A stretch of 64,000 bases of DNA, taken from positions 47,435-111,434 of the forward strand of contig NZ_BDAW01000028.1 of the NCBI RefSeq assembly GCF_001625085.1. The letters run 5' to 3'. Positions 43,988-52,430 of the stretch are shown in pieces. Below the pieces are notes generated by a model that saw nothing but the letters and a program-made list of their open reading frames with translations, did not search any database and had not been told where the DNA came from. The position numbers were made by a program, and so were the translations under genes. The DNA comes from Nocardia acidivorans NBRC 108247. Lineage in GTDB: Bacteria > Actinomycetota > Actinomycetes > Mycobacteriales > Mycobacteriaceae. The stretch's first letter is position 1, and every line of letters starts with the position of its first letter.

Positions 43988-44352
43988 AGCACCCCAACCC
44001 GATTCAGTGGGTCGGCTATTCCTGCGGTATGCGGCTGCCGGATTCACTGGAGGAGTGGGTCCGCAATGATCTGACCGGGAAGTTCGCGGTGCCAAGGCAT
44101 TTGGTGCGCGGATTGTTCCCGCTGCTGCCGATCTTCGCGGCGTTCCTGCTCTTCCCCGGCGAACTGTGGCTGCGCGGGGCGATGATTCTGCTGGCCGTGC
44201 TGCTCGCGGGTTTCTACGTCATCGCGTACATGCCGATGAACCGAGCGCATCGACTCCAAAAGCACGGCCTTCCAGCCGATCTGGAGAATCCCACCCGGGC
44301 CTCGCAACGCGCCGCCGAACGGGCGGCCTACGAGGCCCGCTACGGGCGATAG
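43984..44352 (+). CDS. DUF5313 family membrane protein
   Basis: A 122-residue protein like the DUF5313 family of mycolic-acid bacteria: it opens HPNPIQWVGYSCGMRLPDSL and has EEWVRNDLTGKFAVPRHLVR. Two membrane segments (about 42-58 and 64-83) follow, then the cytoplasmic end GFYVIAYMPMNRAHRLQKHG. No function is known for the family. The 4-bp overlap with the MarR gene shows co-translation, so it may be under that regulator. It converges on the DUF4189 gene. Confidence 0.8.
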   Translation: MKHPNPIQWVGYSCGMRLPDSLEEWVRNDLTGKFAVPRHLVRGLFPLLPIFAAFLLFPGELWLRGAMILLAVLLAGFYVIAYMPMNRAHRLQKHGLPADLENPTRASQRAAERAAYEARYGR

Positions 44353-44366
44353 TCGCCGGGCCGCGC

Positions 44367-44798
44367 CTACTGAATGCCACCGGTGCAGGTCGAGGCCACG
44401 ACCTTGGCGGCCTGCGGACTGGCACTGCCCAGGTCCGGGAAGGGCGGATTGCTCCGGCCGAGTCCGGCGACCGCGGCGGCCTCGGCCTCCTCGCGGGAAC
44501 TCGCTGCGGCCCAACCGAAAATACCGTCCGCACCCTGGGCGAGCGCACCGCAACCATCGGTGAAGCGGAAGACGATATCGCAGTCGTAATTGGCGCAGTC
44601 GCGAATAGCGGCGGCGTCGGCGGTGACCTTGCTGTTGCCGACGGTGACAACACCGGCGTTCTTGAGCTTGGAGATCGCGATGGTGCCGTAGGACTGGGCG
44701 GCGGCCGCCGCGGTACCGGCGGCGCCCAGGGCGCAGGACATGGTCACGGCCGCGGTAATGGCGGTGATTCGAGCAACCGACAAGAGAATTCCTGACAT
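44367..44798 (-). CDS. secreted DUF4189 family protein
   Basis: A 143-residue exported protein. The signal peptide covers about 1-34, with hydrophobic core ITAITAAVTMSCALGAAGTA and an Ala-rich cleavage region. The mature part has the DUF4189 pattern: YGTIAISK, GVVTVGNSK, the paired cysteines of RDCANYDCDIVFRFTDGCGA, and FGWAAASSREEAEAAAVAGL. Disulfide bonding outside the cell is likely. The family is common in Nocardia and mycobacteria, with unknown function. It lies alone between convergent and same-strand neighbours. Confidence 0.82.
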   Translation of the reverse strand: MSGILLSVARITAITAAVTMSCALGAAGTAAAAAQSYGTIAISKLKNAGVVTVGNSKVTADAAAIRDCANYDCDIVFRFTDGCGALAQGADGIFGWAAASSREEAEAAAVAGLGRSNPPFPDLGSASPQAAKVVASTCTGGIQ

Positions 44799-44870
44799 TT
44801 CAGAAACTGGCGAACGAGGCCGATAGTAGACGATCGACCTTGCGCGCCAGGTCGGCTTGGGTGAAGGCGC

Positions 44871-45332
44871 TCAGTCGACTTCGGCCCGCGCGGGTATCAG
44901 CCCGAACGGGTCCGGATGGATGCGCCGGGCGAAGTCCATCACCTCGACCGCATGCGGGCGCAACCGCAACAGGATGAAATCGTCACCCTCGGGGCCATCC
45001 GGGAAGTAGGCGCGAAAACCCGCTATCCAGCGCTCTTTTCGCGTATCCGGGTCGTCGACCAGCTCCGCGGTCGCGTAGACGCAGACGTAGGCGGGCGTGG
45101 CCTGATCCTGTACCGCGTAGGCCACCCGCGGATGCCGCGCGATCTGAGCGACCTTGCGCGATTTCGGGCTGGTGCCTATCCAGAGGGTTCCGTCCGCGTC
45201 AATGCCCACGTGCTGCACGAGCCTGGCATGCGGGGAATCACCGCCGCTCGTGGTGAGGAAGCCGCGCGGATTCGCGCGCAATATCGCCGGCGCCGCCTCG
45301 AACAGTTCCTCGTTGTTCAGATCCTCGGACAC
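44871..45332 (-). CDS. pyridoxamine 5'-phosphate oxidase-like flavin-binding protein
   Basis: A 153-residue split-barrel protein of the PNPOx-like group, which in actinobacteria mostly bind FMN or F420 and reduce small quinones or nitro compounds. Typical runs are PRGFLTTSGGDSPHARLVQHV, GTLWIGTSPKSRKVAQIARHP and VAYAVQDQATPAYVCVYATAEL. The C-terminal acidic/aromatic part is RAYFPDGPEGDDFILLRLRP. GTG 45332 is chosen because a GGGAG site precedes it at normal spacing and SEDLNNEEL fits the family start; ATG 45362 is an alternative. A perfect palindrome lies 33 bp upstream. The true cofactor is uncertain. Confidence 0.78.
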   Translation of the reverse strand: MSEDLNNEELFEAAPAILRANPRGFLTTSGGDSPHARLVQHVGIDADGTLWIGTSPKSRKVAQIARHPRVAYAVQDQATPAYVCVYATAELVDDPDTRKERWIAGFRAYFPDGPEGDDFILLRLRPHAVEVMDFARRIHPDPFGLIPARAEVD

Positions 45333-45364
45333 TGTGGTCTCCCGCCGTTCTATATGAAGCATTT

Positions 45365-45378
45365 GCTCTATATAGAGC
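45365..45378. promoter_or_regulatory. perfect 14-bp palindrome upstream of the PNPOx-like gene
   Basis: GCTCTATATAGAGC, with a weaker TCTATATGAA half-copy just downstream (45349-45358). AT-rich palindromes like this in a GC-rich genome are good candidates for a repressor site. No regulator gene is adjacent. Confidence 0.5.
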
Positions 45379-45526
45379 GAGCGTACTACTTTCCCGGGCG
45401 GCAGCATATTCGCGGCCCCGACCGGGGTGGATGGCATCGGCGATTCCGTCGGCACACCCGGAGCTCACGGCGCGCCGGGGTGCGAGGTTATGGTCGGGCT
45501 GGGTCGTGTCGGTGCGGTGAGGCACG

Positions 45527-47644
45527 ATGGAGCGCGTGACCTCGACCGACGCGACCCGAACCGAAACCTCCAGCGACCTGCGAGCGGACGCCGAGCGGTT
45601 GTTGCGCGAACTCGCCGGACCGGGGGCGCGGTTGCGCGAGGATCAGTGGGTGGCCATCGAGGCCCTGGTGGTGCAGCGGCGGCGGGCCCTGGTGGTGCAG
45701 CGCACCGGCTGGGGTAAGTCGGCGGTGTACTTCATCTCCGCCAAACTGCTGCGGGCCGCGGGGCGCGGGCCGACGGTGATCGTGTCACCGCTGCTGGCGC
45801 TCATGCGCAATCAGGTTTCCTCCGCCGAACGCGCGGGAGTCGTTGCCGCGACCATCAATTCGGGCAATGTCACCGAGTGGGACGAAATCCACGCCCAGGT
45901 CGCGGCGGGCGAGGTGGATGTATTGCTGGTAAGCCCGGAGCGGCTGAACAACCCCGATTTCCGCGATGCGGTACTGCCCAAGCTGGCCGCCGATGCCGGA
46001 CTCGTGGTGATCGACGAGGCGCACTGCGTCTCGGACTGGGGTCATGATTTCCGGCCCGACTACCGCCGAATCCGCACGCTCATAGCCGATCTCGGCTCCG
46101 ATGTGCCGGTGCTGGCCACCACCGCCACAGCCAATGACCGCGTGGTCACCGATGTGGCGACGCAGATCGGCCACGACACCCTGGTGCTGCGCGGCGGCCT
46201 GGATCGCGAATCGCTGCACCTGTCCGTCGTGCGTATTCCCGACGCCGTGCAGCGCACCGCCTGGCTGAGCCGGAAATTGCACGAATTGCCCGGCAGCGGA
46301 ATCGTTTACGCGCTCACCGTGGCGGCGGCGCACGATCTGGCCGATGTACTGAACTCACACGGGCATCACGTCGCGGCGTACACCGGCCAGACCGATCCCA
46401 CCGAACGCGAGGCGCTGGAGGCCGCGCTGCTCGGCAATGAGGTCAAGGCGCTCATCGCCACCTCGGCCCTCGGAATGGGCTTCGACAAACCCGATCTCGG
46501 CTTCGTCGTCCATGTCGGCGCGCCCTCCTCCCCCATCTCGTACTACCAGCAGGTCGGCCGCGCGGGCCGCGGTACCGAACGCGCAGAAGTGGTGCTGCTA
46601 CCCGGGCCGGAGGACCGCCAGATCTGGAGTTACTTCGCCTCGGTGGCCTTTCCGCGCGAACACATCGTCCGCTCGGTGCTGGCCGCGCTGAACCCCGATC
46701 GCGCGCTCTCCACCGCCGCCCTCGAACCCCTGGTGGAGTTGAACCGGTCCCGCCTGGAGATGGTGCTCAAGGTGCTCGATGTGGACGGCGCGGTACAGCG
46801 CGTGCGCGGCGGCTGGATCAATACCGGCCAACCGTGGGAGTACGACACCGAACGCTATGAACGCCTGAGCATTGCCCGAAATGCCGAGCAGCAGGCCATG
46901 ATCGACTACCAGTCCACCGACGCCTGCCGAATGAACTTCCTGCGCGGACAACTCGACGATCCGGACCTGCGGCCCGACTCCCCCGGCTGCGGTCGCTGCG
47001 ACAACTGCACCGGCACCCGCCAGGACACCGCGGTGGACGCCACCGATCTGGCCGCCATTCGCACCCGCCTCGATCGTCCCGGCATCGACCTGGCACCGCG
47101 CAAGCAGTGGCCCACCGGTATGGCCAAACTCGGAATCCCCCTGTCCGGCAAGATCACCCAGGGTGCGGAGACCGGCCGCGTACTCGGCCGCCTCAGCGAT
47201 CTCGGCTGGGGTCAGCGGTTGCGCGCACTACTGGACGGCCCCGACGGCCCCATCCCCGAGGAGGTCTTCCGCGCCTGCACCACCGTGCTGCGCGAATGGG
47301 ATTGGGCGGACCGCCCCACCGCGGTCCTCGCCCTGGAATCGCCGAACCGCCCGCTGTTGACCGCCTCGCTCGCGGCGCGCCTGGCCGAGGTCGGCCGCCT
47401 GCGCGACCTCGGCACCCTGTATCTGCGCCCGGATATGCCGCCGGTCTCCGCGGTCAACTCCGCGCACCGGGTCGCGGCACTGCACAATGCCTGGGAGACA
47501 CCGGATCTCACCGATGTCGACGGTCCCATTCTGCTGGTCGACACCCTCACCGACACCGGCTGGACCTTCACCATGGCCGCGCGCACGCTGCGCGCCGCGG
47601 GTGCGGATGCGGTCCTACCGTTCGCCCTGGCCACGCCCTCGTAA
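45527..47644 (+). CDS. RecQ-type ATP-dependent DNA helicase with a C-terminal phosphoribosyltransferase-like domain
   Basis: A 705-residue 3'-5' helicase. Motif I is GWGKSAVYF (about 62), motif II DEAHCVSDWGHDF (about 160), motif III ATTATAN and motif VI YYQQVGRAGRG. The RecQ zinc site has CRMNFLRGQL (about 464) and GCGRCDNC (about 487-494). After it, residues about 530-705 do not look like an HRDC domain. They end in ILLVDTLTDTGWTFTMAARTLR (split over 660-690), a PRPP-binding phosphoribosyltransferase motif. This RecQ-PRTase fusion is known in actinobacteria, but the role of the second domain is unclear. ATG 45527 is used; GTG 45536 is also possible. It converges on a MarR gene. Confidence 0.88.
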   Translation: MERVTSTDATRTETSSDLRADAERLLRELAGPGARLREDQWVAIEALVVQRRRALVVQRTGWGKSAVYFISAKLLRAAGRGPTVIVSPLLALMRNQVSSAERAGVVAATINSGNVTEWDEIHAQVAAGEVDVLLVSPERLNNPDFRDAVLPKLAADAGLVVIDEAHCVSDWGHDFRPDYRRIRTLIADLGSDVPVLATTATANDRVVTDVATQIGHDTLVLRGGLDRESLHLSVVRIPDAVQRTAWLSRKLHELPGSGIVYALTVAAAHDLADVLNSHGHHVAAYTGQTDPTEREALEAALLGNEVKALIATSALGMGFDKPDLGFVVHVGAPSSPISYYQQVGRAGRGTERAEVVLLPGPEDRQIWSYFASVAFPREHIVRSVLAALNPDRALSTAALEPLVELNRSRLEMVLKVLDVDGAVQRVRGGWINTGQPWEYDTERYERLSIARNAEQQAMIDYQSTDACRMNFLRGQLDDPDLRPDSPGCGRCDNCTGTRQDTAVDATDLAAIRTRLDRPGIDLAPRKQWPTGMAKLGIPLSGKITQGAETGRVLGRLSDLGWGQRLRALLDGPDGPIPEEVFRACTTVLREWDWADRPTAVLALESPNRPLLTASLAARLAEVGRLRDLGTLYLRPDMPPVSAVNSAHRVAALHNAWETPDLTDVDGPILLVDTLTDTGWTFTMAARTLRAAGADAVLPFALATPS

Positions 47645-47702
47645 CCGCCGCCGGGACGCCGCGAAGTCGTATTCGACCGCGCCACAGCGACGGTCGCCGA
47701 TA

Positions 47703-48191
47703 CTAGGAGTCTTTGGCGAGCCCTCGATCCTTGAGGGCCTCGAGCGAATCCACGTACTTCAACATCAGCCGGGCGAAGTCCAGTCGCTCGGTTTCGGTCC
47801 AGTCGGCGGTGATGTAGTCGTAGGCATCGCGCTGATGCCTACGGAACCGCGTCATCAGCTCCCGGCCCTGCGGGCTCAACTCCAGCACCGTGCGGCGCCC
47901 GTCCTGCTGTGAGGCGGCGCGCACCAGGAATCCGGCCTTGATGTTGTCGCTGACCATACGGCTGGCCACCGAGGGATCGGTGCCGAGCAGTTCGGCGACC
48001 TTGCCGACCGTCACCTCCGCACCGGGTTCGCGACTGTGCTCCAGCACCAGATTGAGCACCAGGGTTCGGCTCAAATCCTTTGCCGAGATGGGGTTCTCGA
48101 CCTCGAGCAGGGAGGTCCGGCGCAACTTGCCGAAGGCCGGTCCGACGGCATCGAGCAGCTCATCGGGGGTCCGGGGGTCCTGTGCACTCAT
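47703..48191 (-). CDS. MarR family transcriptional regulator
   Basis: A 162-residue winged-helix regulator: LSRTLVLNLVLEHSREPG, VTVGKVAELLGTDPSVASRMV for the recognition region, AGFLVRAASQQDGRRTVLELSPQGREL for the wing, and dimerisation helices at both ends. It is divergent from a cassette with an NmrA-like protein, an exporter, a small winged-helix protein and an O-methyltransferase. An inverted repeat lies in the shared 111-bp gap. Control of that cassette and of itself is the natural inference. ATG 48191 is used; an in-frame GTG at 48197 is equally possible. Confidence 0.87.
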   Translation of the reverse strand: MSAQDPRTPDELLDAVGPAFGKLRRTSLLEVENPISAKDLSRTLVLNLVLEHSREPGAEVTVGKVAELLGTDPSVASRMVSDNIKAGFLVRAASQQDGRRTVLELSPQGRELMTRFRRHQRDAYDYITADWTETERLDFARLMLKYVDSLEALKDRGLAKDS

Positions 48192-48229
48192 ATGCACATC
48201 GTATATCCATGCCCATTCGAAGACATGTG

Positions 48230-48272
48230 TTGACTTACAATTGTGTGCATGACAACATGCATATGTACACAA
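48230..48272 (+). promoter_or_regulatory. promoter with MarR-type inverted repeat for the export/methyltransferase cassette
   Basis: TTGACT (48230-48235) with CAACAT (48253-48258) 17 bp on gives a promoter-like pair. It overlaps the inverted repeat TTGTGTGCAT (48241-48250) and ATGTACACAA (48263-48272), with one mismatch. Repressor binding would block the promoter directly. Several further GCATATG-like half-sites lie within the gap. Confidence 0.55.
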
Positions 48273-48302
48273 CCACAGAACAACCACCCGATGGAGAACC
48301 TC

Positions 48303-49145
48303 ATGACCACCCTCGTCACCGGCGCTCGCGGCAAGATCGGCCGGTCGCTCATCGCCCGGCTGCACGCCGCCGGTCTCCCCGTCCGCGCCGCCAGCGCCGA
48401 CCCGGCCGCCCTCACGGTCCCCGCCGGCGTCCAGACCGCCGAACTCCGGCTCGACACCCCCGCGACCTTCGACGCCGCACTGACCGGCGTCACCCAGGTG
48501 CTGCTCTACGCCGAGCCCGCCGGCATCGACGCCTTCATCGCCTCCGCCCGCACCGCCGGGGTCGAGCACATCGTGCTCATCTCCTCCTCCTCGGTGCTCG
48601 GCCCGAACGCCGCCGACGACTCCCTCGGCGCGCACCACCTCGATGTCGAGAACGCGCTCGCCGCCTCCGGCATCCCCACCACCGTGCTGCGCCCCGACGC
48701 CTTCGCCAGCAATGCCCTCGGGTGGGCCCGGTTCATCGGCAACGGCATGCCCATCGAGCACGCCTACGCCGATGCCGAAACCGCCCCGATCCACACCGAC
48801 GATATCGCCGATATCGCCTTCGCCGCCCTCACCGGGCACGAATTGCGCGGTGGCACATACCATTTGACCGGCGAAGAGGCGCTCACCTTCCGCGCCCAGC
48901 TCGCCGTGCTCGCCACCGTGCTCGACCGCGATATCCCGGTCGTCGATATCACCCCCGAGGCCGCGCGCGCTCAGCTCACCCAGCACATGCCGGTCGAAAT
49001 GGCCGATTCGCTACTGGCCTTCTGGGACTCGGCCACCCGGCGCCCGGCCCCCATCGCCGATACCACCCGGTCCCTGCTCGGCACGCCCGCCCGCACCTTC
49101 GCGCAGTGGGCCCGTGAGCACGCGGCCGCGTTCTCCCGCAATTGA
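48303..49145 (+). CDS. NmrA-like NAD(P)-binding protein
   Basis: A 280-residue atypical SDR of the NmrA/HSCARG/QOR2 type. The cofactor motif LVTGARGKIGRSLIARL is at the N-terminus. VLLYAEPAGIDAFIASARTAG and HIVLISSSSVLG follow, then the substrate region IPTTVLRPDAFASNAL and the end QWAREHAAAFSRN. The Tyr-x-x-x-Lys pair of classical SDRs is absent, so it may be a quinone reductase or a redox sensor. ATG 48303 has GGAGAA just upstream. It is first in the MarR-controlled unit, ahead of an exporter. Confidence 0.83.
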   Translation: MTTLVTGARGKIGRSLIARLHAAGLPVRAASADPAALTVPAGVQTAELRLDTPATFDAALTGVTQVLLYAEPAGIDAFIASARTAGVEHIVLISSSSVLGPNAADDSLGAHHLDVENALAASGIPTTVLRPDAFASNALGWARFIGNGMPIEHAYADAETAPIHTDDIADIAFAALTGHELRGGTYHLTGEEALTFRAQLAVLATVLDRDIPVVDITPEAARAQLTQHMPVEMADSLLAFWDSATRRPAPIADTTRSLLGTPARTFAQWAREHAAAFSRN

Positions 49146-49188
49146 TTCCGGTCTCGCCCCGGCGAGACCCCTCTCCCCCAAGGCAATC

Positions 49189-50601
49189 ATGTCCACCCCA
49201 CCGGCGGCCACGCCACGCACCGCCGACCCCCGCAAGACCATCCGCGCCCGCTGGGCCGTACTCGCCGTCATCCTCTTCGCCGAGATACTCGATCTGCTCG
49301 ACTCCACGATCACCACCATCGCCGCCCCGACCATCGCCGCCGACCTCGGCGGCGGGGAATCGCTGGTCCAATGGCTCGGCGCGACCTACGCGCTCGCCAT
49401 GGGCGTCCTGCTCGTGGTCGGCGGACGACTCGGTGACAAATTCGGCCGCCGCCGCCTGTTCCTGATCGGCATCGTCGGCTTCACCCTCGCCTCGGTCGCC
49501 TGCGGACTCGCCTTCGGTCCGGCCGCGATCATTGTCTTCCGCCTGCTCCAGGGCGCTTTCGGCGCACTGCTCATACCGCAGGGCTTCGGCATTCTCGGGG
49601 CCGTCTTCCCGCGCGACCAACTCGGCAGGGCGTTCGGCGTCTTCGCCCCGGCACTCGGACTCTCCGCCGTCTGCGGTCCCATCCTGGCCGGATTCCTCAT
49701 CGACGCCGACCTTTTCGGACTCGGCTGGCGATCGATGTTCCTGATCAATATCGTGCTCGGCGGTCTCGCCACCGCGCTCGCCGTCAAACTGCTGCCCCGC
49801 GACGCCGGTGATCCTGCGGTCACCGTGGACGGACTCGGTTCCATCCTGCTCGCCGCCGCCATGCTCGGCGTGCTCTACGGACTCATCGACGGTCCGGCCA
49901 ATGGCTGGGCCACCCGGCCGATCCTGGCGCTCGCCGCCGGATTCATCTTCTTCGCCGGATTCTGCCTGCGCCAGCGGCACGCCGCCGCACCGCTCATCGA
50001 ACCCTCACTGCTGCGCAATCGCGGCTTCACCTCCGGGCTGCTGCTCGGCCTGATCTACTTCGCGGCCACCTCCGGACTGCTCTACGTGCTCTCGCTCTTC
50101 CTACAGAATGTGCTGGGCCGCACACCGACCCAGGCGGCGATCGCCCTCGCCCCACTCGCGGTCGGCATTATCGTGGCATCCATCGCCACCCATCAACTGC
50201 TCGAACGCCTGGGCCGCGGACTGGTTCTCATCGGCCTGCTGCTCACCCTGACCGGCAGTCTGATCCTCTACGCGCTCATCGACCACTACGGCGCCGACCT
50301 GTCCGGCCGGCTGCTCATCGCGCCCATCCTGCTCACCGGCCTGGGCCTCGGCGCGTGCTTCGGCACCATCTTCCGGGTCACCCTCGGCGATATCGATCCC
50401 GCCGAATCCGGCAGTGCCAGCGGCACCCTGTCCGCCGTCCAGCAGCTCGCCAACAGTATCGGCGCGGCCGCGGTCACCACCGTCTACTTCCACACCTCCG
50501 GCGGCGCGCCCACCAGCTTCCTGGTCATCGCCGGACTCACCCTCGCCTGCTGTCTCGTCCACCGGCTGCTGCCCGCACACGCCGCCGCCGAATCACACTG
50601 A
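49189..50601 (+). CDS. MFS drug exporter, DHA2 (EmrB/QacA) type
   Basis: A 470-residue membrane protein with 14 predicted segments. The first segment, AVILFAEILDLLDSTITTIAAP, has the DHA2 motif LDxTIVNVALP in altered form. The loop GGRLGDKFGRRRLFL is the MFS signature, and FRLLQGAFGALLIPQ is motif C-like. Proton-driven export of a hydrophobic drug or metabolite is expected. It is second in the MarR-controlled unit, between an NmrA-like protein and a winged-helix protein. ATG 49189 is preferred over an upstream start that would overlap the NmrA-like gene; its ribosome-binding site is weak, and a small hairpin (49150-49169) precedes it. Confidence 0.87.
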   Translation: MSTPPAATPRTADPRKTIRARWAVLAVILFAEILDLLDSTITTIAAPTIAADLGGGESLVQWLGATYALAMGVLLVVGGRLGDKFGRRRLFLIGIVGFTLASVACGLAFGPAAIIVFRLLQGAFGALLIPQGFGILGAVFPRDQLGRAFGVFAPALGLSAVCGPILAGFLIDADLFGLGWRSMFLINIVLGGLATALAVKLLPRDAGDPAVTVDGLGSILLAAAMLGVLYGLIDGPANGWATRPILALAAGFIFFAGFCLRQRHAAAPLIEPSLLRNRGFTSGLLLGLIYFAATSGLLYVLSLFLQNVLGRTPTQAAIALAPLAVGIIVASIATHQLLERLGRGLVLIGLLLTLTGSLILYALIDHYGADLSGRLLIAPILLTGLGLGACFGTIFRVTLGDIDPAESGSASGTLSAVQQLANSIGAAAVTTVYFHTSGGAPTSFLVIAGLTLACCLVHRLLPAHAAAESH

Positions 50602-50607
50602 AGGACA

Positions 50608-51024
50608 ATGACTCTCATGAAGCCCATCGGCTACTGGCTCAATCGCACCGATCGCGCCATCACCACCTACATGAACAACACCCTCGCCGAATTCGGCATC
50701 ACCCGGCTCGCCTGGCAGGTGCTCAATGTCGTGCGCGACGGCGAGCAGGTCACCGACGACGAGGTGCGCGCCCTCCTGGTCGCCAATGCCGATACCGCCG
50801 AACTCGACACCGCCCTCAGCCTGGTGCTCACCGGCGGCTGGGTCACCCGTCCCGCTCCCGAACAGCTCGCGCTCACCGATGCCGGCCGGGCGCGGCTGGT
50901 CGAGGTCGGCGCGCACATCAACACCTTCCGGGAGATCTCGCTCGCGGGGGTCACCGATGACGAATACCGCACCGCCGTCTCGGTTCTCGAACGCATGACC
51001 GAGAATCTCGAATCCCGCGCGTAG
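50608..51024 (+). CDS. small MarR-like winged-helix protein
   Basis: A 138-residue protein: GYWLNRTDRAITTYMNNTLAE, then LAWQVLNVVRDGEQVTDDEVR, the wing VLTGGWVTRPAPEQLALTDAG, and a final helix. The layout is MarR-like, but the recognition helix region is weak. It may act as a second regulator or as an antagonist of the divergent MarR protein. It follows the exporter by 6 bp within the same unit. AAGGA is only 2 nt before ATG 50608; ATG 50617 (MKPIGYW) may be the real start. Confidence 0.75.
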   Translation: MTLMKPIGYWLNRTDRAITTYMNNTLAEFGITRLAWQVLNVVRDGEQVTDDEVRALLVANADTAELDTALSLVLTGGWVTRPAPEQLALTDAGRARLVEVGAHINTFREISLAGVTDDEYRTAVSVLERMTENLESRA

Positions 51025-51077
51025 GCTCGAACCAACCCAGCATGAGCATTCCCCTGTCGAACCGGTTGGAGTTGATC

Positions 51078-52169
51078 ATGGCGTCCGCAACAGTTCCGCC
51101 CCTGCCACTACTGCGCGCACTCGGCTGGTTCCGCGACGGACTCGCGGCACTGCACCGGCGACTCGTCCCCGGCCATGTGGCACTGCTCGAATTGAATATG
51201 ACCGGATTCCTCACCCAGGCCATCAATGCCGCCGCCGAACTCGGGATCGCCGATGAACTCCGCGATGGCCCACGGCAACCCGCGGAGCTGGCCCGCGCCC
51301 TCGGCGTGAACGAGGACGGGCTGCGGCGGCTCATGCGACTGCTCATCAGCTTCGATATCTTCACCCAGCGCCGCAATGGGGCGTACGCACTCAATGGCAT
51401 AGCGCAGGCGCTGCGCAGTGACGGCGATGTCACGCTGCGAGATGTGTTCCTGTTCTTCGGATCCGAATTCCATCGCGGACACTGGACGCACCTCGCCGAT
51501 GCGGTGCGCACCGGACATTCGGTCGGCCCCGCATTGGACGGCATGCCGTTCTTCGAATACGCCGCCGCACACCGCGATATCGGGGATATGTTCGACCGGG
51601 CCATGACCAGTATCAGCACGCTGAGCACCGAACCTCAGCTCGCCGCATACGATTTCGGCCGCTTCGAGACGCTGGTCGATGTGGGCGGCGGGCACGGGAG
51701 TCTGCTCACCGAGATCCTCGACCGCACCGCCGCCGCGCGCGGCATCATCTTCGATCTGCCGGAAGTCGTCGCCGAATTGCCCGAACAGATAGCGAAACTC
51801 GGTTTGACGGAACGACTTTCGGTACAGGGCGGCTCATTCTTCGAATCGGTGCCCAAGGGCGGGGACGCCTACATTCTCAAACACATCATTCACGACTGGT
51901 CCGATGCGGAGGCCGAACGCATTCTGCGAACGGTCCGCACGGCCATGGAACCCGATGCCTGCGTCCTCATCATCGATATCGTGCTGCCCGGCCATCGACG
52001 CCCGCACGCCGGGAAGTTCATCGATCTGGAGATGCTGGTCAATGCCACCGGGCGCGAACGCAGCGCACAGGAGTTCCGGGACCTGTTGGCCCGCAGCGGA
52101 TTCACCCTCACCCGCACCGTGCACACCGCCGCCCCCGACAGCATTCTGGAGGCCCGGCCGACCCGATGA
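51078..52169 (+). CDS. SAM-dependent O-methyltransferase (acetylserotonin-type)
   Basis: A 363-residue small-molecule O-methyltransferase. The N-terminal dimerisation/winged-helix part is GFLTQAINAAAELGIADELR and LARALGVNEDGLRRLMRLL. The SAM motif VDVGGGHGSLLTEIL is at about 198; FDLPEVVAELP follows, and the catalytic His is in LKHIIHDWSDAEAERIL. Such enzymes methylate phenolic or polyketide hydroxyls. It is last in the MarR-controlled unit, behind an exporter, so modification and export of an aromatic compound fits. GGTTGGAG precedes ATG 51078 by 6 nt; ATG 51042 in the same frame lacks such a site. Confidence 0.85.
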   Translation: MASATVPPLPLLRALGWFRDGLAALHRRLVPGHVALLELNMTGFLTQAINAAAELGIADELRDGPRQPAELARALGVNEDGLRRLMRLLISFDIFTQRRNGAYALNGIAQALRSDGDVTLRDVFLFFGSEFHRGHWTHLADAVRTGHSVGPALDGMPFFEYAAAHRDIGDMFDRAMTSISTLSTEPQLAAYDFGRFETLVDVGGGHGSLLTEILDRTAAARGIIFDLPEVVAELPEQIAKLGLTERLSVQGGSFFESVPKGGDAYILKHIIHDWSDAEAERILRTVRTAMEPDACVLIIDIVLPGHRRPHAGKFIDLEMLVNATGRERSAQEFRDLLARSGFTLTRTVHTAAPDSILEARPTR

Positions 52170-52177
52170 ATCCCCCG

Positions 52178-52211
52178 GGCGGTGATCGGCCCCCTTGCGC
52201 CGATCACCGCC
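52178..52211 (+). terminator. terminator of the export/methyltransferase unit
   Basis: A perfect 13-bp stem (52178-52190 with 52199-52211) and 8-nt loop, 8 bp after the methyltransferase stop codon. The remaining bases to 52430 show nothing recognisable. Confidence 0.8.
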
Positions 52212-52430
52212 GGCACGGGTGCGTGCCGCAACACCGGAATCCTCGGACAACCGCCGCACCAAAGGCTTCCAGCAGCGCTTCACCACCCAACCCGGCGCAC
52301 CCATTTGCCACCGGGGTGCCTATACCCATCCTTCGCGACGACAGATTTCGTGAGGTCGGGGTAACTTCGGGGTATCCCCGAAACCGTTGCCGAACCCCAT
52401 CGCACCACGCGAATGGGACTGTCCTCCTTC

